In this document: positions 58,052 through 64,000 of the stretch, piece by piece
Numbering within the stretch: position 1 is the first letter of the stretch
Layout: every line of letters starts with the position of its first letter
DNA from: Streptomyces sp. NRRL WC-3605
GTDB lineage: Bacteria > Actinomycetota > Actinomycetes > Streptomycetales > Streptomycetaceae
Reading direction: 5' to 3'
Length of the DNA: 64,000 bases
Assembly (NCBI RefSeq): GCF_001509795.1
Contig: NZ_LLZN01000047.1
Span: 1-64,000 of the forward strand
Position numbers and translations under genes: made by a program
Notes under the pieces: model-generated
Told to the model about the DNA's origin: nothing
Seen by the model: the letters and a program-made list of their open reading frames with translations, nothing else
Database searches by the model: none

Positions 58052-60259
58052 ATGGAACCGACCGAGAGTGCCGCCCCGCACTCACGGCTGCGCCGGACGG
58101 CCGGCGCATGGCGCGGGTGGGCGGCACGGACCGCGGATCGCCCGGGCGCGGGCACCGGGCGGGAGACCACGGACGGCGGCGCCCGGCGCGACGGCGGGCA
58201 CGCCGCGGGGCCGGCCGACCCCGACCAGGAACGGCACGCTTCCTGGCCCGCGTTGCCCGCGTCGGTGGTCGCGGCCGCCGCCTTCGTCCTCGGAGCCGGC
58301 TTCTACCGGGCGTTCACCGGCGGGCACGCCCTCTTCCCGTCCGGCACCGTGGGCTGGTCCCTGGCCGTGCTGACCGGCATCATCGTCGGCCACCTGGTGG
58401 CCCTGGGCCGCGCCCGCTGGTGGGGCGGCACCGGCTCCGGCGCCGCCCTCACCCTCGCCGTGCTGCTGCTGTACGGCTGGGTGCCGGCCGGCATGGTCAG
58501 CCTCACGGTCGTCGTCCTGGTCGGTGTCGCCCGCCGGGGCCGCTGGCGCCAGGGCGTGCTGCACGGCGCGGTGGACATCCTCGGCATCGCGTCCGGTGCC
58601 CTGGTGCTGGCCGCGTTCGGCCGGATCCCGAGCGTCGAGAGACCCTGGAGCCCCGACACCTGGACGCTCTACACCGCGCCGGGCGTGGTGCTGGTCGCGG
58701 TCGCCTACCTCCTCGTCACCCGCGTGCTGCACTGGTATCTGCACGCCCCGCGCGGCGGACTGCCCACCGTCGCCCGCACCGCCCTGGTCAGACAGGGACT
58801 GGTCGCCGTCGCCCTGCTGGGCATCGCCCCGCTGGTGTGCGTGGTGGCCGTCGCCAAGCCGCTGCTGCTGCCGCTGTTCTCCATTCCGCTGATAGCCCTC
58901 GACTCCACCCTGTGGATGGCCAGGGCCCGGGCGGAGGAGCAGTTGCGCGATCCGCTGACCGGGCTGCCGAACCGGCAGTGGCTGCAGGAGCGGATCTGGA
59001 CCGCGCTGGACGACGCCGAACGCATCGGCGCCCGCTCCGCGCTCATGCTGATCGACCTCGACCGGTTCCGGTCGGTGAACGACACCCTGGGGCATCTCGC
59101 CGGTGACCGGCTGCTGTTGCAGATAGCCGACCGGCTGCGGCTCGCCCTGCCGCGCGGAGCGGAGGCCGCGCGGCTCGGGGGAGACGAGTTCGCCGTCCTG
59201 CTCCCCGTCGCCGACTCCACCACGTCCGCGACCCGCGTCGCCCGCGGCCTCGTCTCGGCGCTCAGCTCACCGCTCGACCTGGACGGCCTCACCCTGGTGC
59301 TGGAGGCCAGCGCGGGCGTCGCCGTCTTCCCGGACCACGCGCTCGACGCCGAGGGGATGCTGCGCCGCGCGGACGTGGCGATGTACCAGGCGAAGAGGGA
59401 CCGCACGGGCGTCGAGGTCTACGAGTCCAAACGGGACTCCAACACCCCGGACCGCCTCGGCCTCCTCGGCGACCTGCGCCGCGCCCTCGACGCGCACGAG
59501 GTCGAACTGCACTACCAGCCCAAGGTCCGCTTCGACGGACAGGTCGCCGGACTGGAGGCGCTGGTCCGCTGGGTGCACCCCGAGCGCGGGAGGGTGCCGC
59601 CCGACGAGTTCATAGCGATAGCCGAGTCCTCGGGGCTGATGCCGCACCTCACCGAGTACGTGCTGGAGACCGCGCTCGGCCAGGTGGCGCGGTGGCGCTC
59701 CCAGGGCCTGTTCGTGCCGGTCGCCGTCAACGTCTCCCCGCGCGACGTGCACACCCCCGGATTCGCCGGCTCCGTCGCCGCGCGCCTCGCCCGCCACGGC
59801 GTCCCGGCGGGTGCGCTCCAGCTGGAGATCACCGAGCACGTCCTGCTGGAGGACCCGACCCGCGCCGCCGACACCCTCGCCGCCCTCACCGGGCACGGCG
59901 TGAAGATGTCCCTCGACGACTTCGGCACCGGCTACTCCTCCCTGGTGCATCTGCGGCGGCTGCCGGTCAGCGAGCTGAAGATCGACCGCTCGTTCGTGGC
60001 CCGGCTCGCGGTGGACGCCGAGGACGCGGAGATCGTGCGCTGCACGGTCGACCTGGCGCACTCCCTCGGCCTGCTGGTCGTCGCCGAGGGCGTCGAGGAC
60101 GACGAGACGTGGGAGCGGCTGCGCGATCTGCGCTGCGACGCCGTTCAGGGCTGGCTGGTGGCCGCCGCCATGCCCCCCGAGGAGACGACCGCCTGGCTGC
60201 GGGCGCGCGGCTCGCGCGGCTGGCAGCGCCCGAGGGCGGCGCTCCCGGCCGCCGAGTGA
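58052..60259 (+). CDS. rmdB: Membrane GGDEF-EAL cyclic-di-GMP protein (RmdB-like)
   Basis: The 735-aa protein has a charged N-terminal tail (1-60), six to eight membrane helices (about 65-290), a GGDEF domain (DPLTGLPNRQWLQ; LGGDEF with GGDEF at 376-380) and an EAL domain (EAL at 502-504; EITEHVLLED; DDFGTGYSSL with D622/D623; KIDRSF). The EAL residues for c-di-GMP hydrolysis are present. The GGDEF motif is intact, but no RxxD inhibitory site precedes it (PRGA instead). Position before gatC and architecture match S. coelicolor RmdB, a phosphodiesterase needed for development (recalled, not searched). GAGAGGGACGGA precedes ATG 58052. Confidence 0.9.
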   Translation: MEPTESAAPHSRLRRTAGAWRGWAARTADRPGAGTGRETTDGGARRDGGHAAGPADPDQERHASWPALPASVVAAAAFVLGAGFYRAFTGGHALFPSGTVGWSLAVLTGIIVGHLVALGRARWWGGTGSGAALTLAVLLLYGWVPAGMVSLTVVVLVGVARRGRWRQGVLHGAVDILGIASGALVLAAFGRIPSVERPWSPDTWTLYTAPGVVLVAVAYLLVTRVLHWYLHAPRGGLPTVARTALVRQGLVAVALLGIAPLVCVVAVAKPLLLPLFSIPLIALDSTLWMARARAEEQLRDPLTGLPNRQWLQERIWTALDDAERIGARSALMLIDLDRFRSVNDTLGHLAGDRLLLQIADRLRLALPRGAEAARLGGDEFAVLLPVADSTTSATRVARGLVSALSSPLDLDGLTLVLEASAGVAVFPDHALDAEGMLRRADVAMYQAKRDRTGVEVYESKRDSNTPDRLGLLGDLRRALDAHEVELHYQPKVRFDGQVAGLEALVRWVHPERGRVPPDEFIAIAESSGLMPHLTEYVLETALGQVARWRSQGLFVPVAVNVSPRDVHTPGFAGSVAARLARHGVPAGALQLEITEHVLLEDPTRAADTLAALTGHGVKMSLDDFGTGYSSLVHLRRLPVSELKIDRSFVARLAVDAEDAEIVRCTVDLAHSLGLLVVAEGVEDDETWERLRDLRCDAVQGWLVAAAMPPEETTAWLRARGSRGWQRPRAALPAAE

Positions 60260-60331
60260 CCCGGTGACGCCCTGAGCAGCTCCCGCGGGTGCCGCACGGA
60301 AACCGATGCACGGGCACGGCCCCCCGACCCA

Positions 60332-60337
60332 TAGGAT
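60332..60337 (+). promoter_or_regulatory. Candidate -10 box of the gatCAB operon
   Basis: TAGGAT lies just before the inverted-repeat element. A start site about 7 nt downstream would place the whole 178-bp element in the gatC 5' leader of roughly 210 nt. A -35 is not clear. Confidence 0.4.
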
Positions 60338-60338
60338 T

Positions 60339-60516
60339 GGGGGCTAGTCGTCACATGCCCGTCTGTCGCGCGACGCCCGGCACGCACGCTCGCCGCGTTG
60401 CCGAATCGCCCACGTGGCTCCGCCACGAGGGCGCTCCGGCGCCTTGCGATCGCACGCACCGGACGACGCGCGACCCGCCCTTCGGGCGGACGACGGGAAT
60501 GTGACGACTAGCCCCC
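60339..60516. mobile_element. MITE-like element with perfect 18-bp terminal inverted repeats
   Basis: GGGGGCTAGTCGTCACAT (60339-60356) and ATGTGACGACTAGCCCCC (60499-60516) are exact inverted repeats; pairing continues with one mismatch through CCCGTC. The interior has further hairpins: CGTGGC-TCC-GCCACG, GGCGC-TCC-GGCGCC and CCCGCCC-TTC-GGGCGG. There is no transposase. Spurious reading frames on its minus strand resemble small hypothetical proteins that I recall being annotated repeatedly across Streptomyces, which suggests a dispersed repeat. It sits between rmdB and gatC, in the likely gatC leader. Confidence 0.65.
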
Positions 60517-60552
60517 CGCCAAACCACACACACTCACCCAGAGGATCGCTGC

Positions 60553-60849
60553 ATGCCTGGCATCACGCGCGAGGAGGTCGCCCACCTCGCCCGGCTGGCG
60601 CGTCTGGAGCTGAAGCCCGAAGAGCTCGACCACTTCGCGGGACAGCTGGACGACATCATCGGCGCGGTCGCCCGCGTCAGTGAGGTCGCCGACCAAGACG
60701 TACCGCCGACCTCGCACCCGCTCCCGCTGACGAACGTCATGCGCGAGGACGAGGTCCGTCCCTCGCTCACCCCCGAGCAGGCGCTCTCCGGCGCCCCGGC
60801 CCAGGAGCAGCAGCGTTTCAAGGTGCCGCAGATCCTGGGGGAGGACTAA
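60553..60849 (+). CDS. gatC: Asp-tRNA(Asn)/Glu-tRNA(Gln) amidotransferase subunit C
   Basis: The 98-aa subunit stabilises the GatA-GatB interface. [22 protein letters not shown], then LREDEV-like [10 protein letters not shown] and FKVPQIL are family signatures. ATG 60553 has CAGAGGATC upstream. It lies 6 nt before gatA and starts the gatC-gatA-small protein-gatB operon that supplies Gln-tRNA(Gln) in bacteria lacking GlnRS. Confidence 0.96.
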   Translation: MPGITREEVAHLARLARLELKPEELDHFAGQLDDIIGAVARVSEVADQDVPPTSHPLPLTNVMREDEVRPSLTPEQALSGAPAQEQQRFKVPQILGED

Positions 60850-60854
60850 CCGCC

Positions 60855-62353
<1,499 letters not shown>

Positions 62354-62357
<4 letters not shown>

Positions 62358-62596
62358 GCAAGGCAATGTCGAAGGCCAAGGGCTTCAAGAAGTCGAAGTC
62401 CGGTCTGTACCTGTCCATGGCCACCACCGCGTTCGGTGCGGTCAACGTCGTCAAGCAGGCCAAGAAGGCCCGCGGGGAGAGCGACACGCTGCGTCTGATC
62501 GACGCCGCCGTCTCCGCCACCGCGATCGTCACCGGCCTCGCCATCCTCTACCGCGAGCTGAAGCGGCTGGGCGACGACGACGTCCTGCTGGGCTGA
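62354..62596 (+). CDS. Small conserved-looking protein embedded between gatA and gatB
   Basis: The 80-aa protein has a basic N-terminus ([17 protein letters not shown]), a helix [24 protein letters not shown], and a second hydrophobic segment [26 protein letters not shown] with an acidic end (DDDVLLG). It is probably a small membrane-associated protein. The GTG start overlaps the gatA stop; ATG 62366 is an alternative. It is translationally coupled inside the amidotransferase operon, but no known amidotransferase subunit looks like this. No family recognised. Confidence 0.8.
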
Positions 62597-62611
62597 GAGG
62601 GAAGTTTCACC

Positions 62612-64000
62612 GTGACCACCACGACCGACCTGGTGTCGTACGAGGACGCACTCGCGTCGTACGACCCCGTCATGGGCCTCGAGGTCCATGTCGAACTCGG
62701 CACCAAGACCAAGATGTTCTGCGGTTGCTCGACCGCGCTCGGCCAGGACGCCAACACGCAGACCTGCCCGGTCTGCCTCGGCCTGCCGGGCGCGCTCCCG
62801 GTCGTCAACGCGACCGGTGTCGAGTCCGCCATCAAGATCGGCCTCGCGCTGAACTGCGAGATCGCCGAATGGTGCCGTTTCGCCCGGAAGAACTACTTCT
62901 ATCCGGACATGCCGAAGAACTTCCAGACCTCTCAGTACGACGAGCCGATCGCCTTCAACGGCTACCTCGACGTGCAGCTGGAGGACGGGGAGACCTTCCG
63001 CGTCGAGATCGAGCGCGCCCACATGGAGGAGGACACCGGCAAGTCGACGCACGTCGGCGGCGCCACCGGCCGTATCCACGGCGCGTCCCACTCCCTGCTG
63101 GACTACAACCGCGCCGGCATCCCGCTCATCGAGATCGTCACCAAGCCGATCGAGGGCGCCGGCGAGCGCGCCCCCGAGGTCGCCAAGGCGTACGTGCGTG
63201 AGCTGCGCGAGGTCATCAGGGCGCTCGGCGTCTCCGAGGCCCGTATGGAGATGGGCCAGATGCGCTGCGACGTGAACCTGTCGCTGCGCCCGCACGGCAC
63301 CGAGAAGTTCGGCACCCGCTCGGAGACGAAGAACGTCAACTCGCTGCGGTCCGTGGAGCGCGCGGCCCGTTTCGAGATCCAGCGGCACGCGGCCGTGCTG
63401 TCGTCCGGCGGCACGATCGTGCAGGAGACCCGGCACTTCCACGAGGACACGGGGTCGACGACCTCGGGCCGCGTGAAGGAGGAGGCCGAGGACTACCGGT
63501 ACTTCCCCGAGCCGGACCTGGTGCCGGTCGCCCCCTCGCGCGAGTGGGTCGAGAAGATCCGGGCGGCCCTGCCCGAACTCCCGCTGGCCCGCCGCACCCG
63601 GCTGCTGGCCGAGTGGGGCGTCTCCGCCACCGACATGCAGGCGATCCTCAACGCCGGCGCGCTGGACCTGATCGTCGCCACGATCGACGCCGGTGCCGAC
63701 GCGGCCTCCGCCCGCAAGTGGTGGATGGGCGAGCTGGCCCGCAGCGCCAACGAGTCCGGCAAGGCGCTCGACGAGCTCTCCATCACCCCCGAGCAGGTCG
63801 CCCGGGTCACCGAGCTCGTCGCCAAGGGCGACCTGAACGACAAGCTCGCGCGTCAGGTCATCGAGGGCGTCCTCGCGGGCGAGGGCACCCCGGACGAGGT
63901 CGTCGACAAGCGCGGTCTGAAGGTCGTCTCCGACGAGGGCGCCCTGACGACCGCCGTCGAGGAGGCCATCGCCGGCAACCCGGGCATCGCGGACAAGATC
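62612..64000 (+). CDS. gatB: Asp-tRNA(Asn)/Glu-tRNA(Gln) amidotransferase subunit B (cut by window edge)
   Basis: The first 463 residues are present, roughly 90 percent of the family length. [20 protein letters not shown] and [15 protein letters not shown] hold the zinc-site cysteines; [45 protein letters not shown] and [11 protein letters not shown] form the kinase core; the C-terminal helical and YqeY-like tail begins near residue 300 and runs off the window. GTG 62612 has GAGAGGGA upstream. It binds tRNA and phosphorylates the mischarged Glu/Asp. Confidence 0.96.
   Translation, partial: MTTTTDLVSYEDALASYDPVMGLEVHVELGTKTKMFCGCSTALGQDANTQTCPVCLGLPGALPVVNATGVESAIKIGLALNCEIAEWCRFARKNYFYPDMPKNFQTSQYDEPIAFNGYLDVQLEDGETFRVEIERAHMEEDTGKSTHVGGATGRIHGASHSLLDYNRAGIPLIEIVTKPIEGAGERAPEVAKAYVRELREVIRALGVSEARMEMGQMRCDVNLSLRPHGTEKFGTRSETKNVNSLRSVERAARFEIQRHAAVLSSGGTIVQETRHFHEDTGSTTSGRVKEEAEDYRYFPEPDLVPVAPSREWVEKIRAALPELPLARRTRLLAEWGVSATDMQAILNAGALDLIVATIDAGADAASARKWWMGELARSANESGKALDELSITPEQVARVTELVAKGDLNDKLARQVIEGVLAGEGTPDEVVDKRGLKVVSDEGALTTAVEEAIAGNPGIADKI

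Noticed and set aside
60289..60533. Several 60-70-residue ORFs within the inverted-repeat element
   Set aside because: They are Arg/Cys-rich, overlap one another on both strands and lie in the structured repeat; treated as annotation artefacts.

Overview
The window is GC-rich chromosomal DNA from a Streptomyces. Nearly all third codon positions are G or C, GTG starts are common, and translational coupling by ATGA or GTGA overlaps is frequent. From memory, the gene order matches the core-chromosome stretch of S. coelicolor that runs from the GlgE alpha-glucan gene to gatCAB (around SCO5443-SCO5501). No tRNA, rRNA, CRISPR array, prophage, complete insertion sequence or biosynthetic gene cluster was seen. 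The sequence cuts the first gene (glgE) and the last gene (gatB). Layout, 1-12 kb: alpha-glucan metabolism (glgE start, glgP) with a secreted subtilisin-like protease between them; a DUF1990 protein; two tandem secreted thermolysin-family (M4) proteases; and glutamine-dependent NAD synthetase. 12-23 kb: a minus-strand run of four half-size ABC exporters forming two heterodimers, in which the residues at the ATP sites have diverged in complementary ways. It is followed on the plus strand by a compact transport and signalling cassette: ABC ATPase, ABC-2 permease, histidine kinase, response regulator. 23-30 kb: glgX (glycogen debranching); two lipoprotein L,D-transpeptidases; a crotonase; a small ATP-binding regulator gene carrying the only in-frame TTA (bldA) codon I found; and a two-EF-hand protein. 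30-38 kb: a GH25 muramidase; then a minus-strand serine/glycine unit (gcvT, gcvH, glyA, sdaA) headed by a tandem glycine riboswitch; a P-loop kinase-like gene; and two SseB-family paralogues. 38-45 kb: a five-gene oligopeptide ABC importer ending in a strong terminator. 45-54 kb: a TRIC/UPF0126 membrane protein overlapping a convergent esterase; a thioesterase; a TetR regulator with a palindromic operator candidate and two small membrane proteins; cysteine desulfurase and the tRNA thiouridylase MnmA (sulfur relay) flanking an amidase; and several small enzymes. 54-64 kb: a MetE-like protein, ligA, a membrane GGDEF-EAL protein matching RmdB, then gatC-gatA-small protein-gatB. The gatC leader contains a 178-bp element bounded by perfect 18-bp inverted repeats, which looks like a dispersed MITE-type repeat and is the most unusual non-coding feature seen. 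Recurring theme: at least five genes have a TANNNT -10 box exactly 6 nt before the start codon, the geometry expected for leaderless mRNAs. Many convergent gene pairs share perfect bidirectional hairpin terminators.
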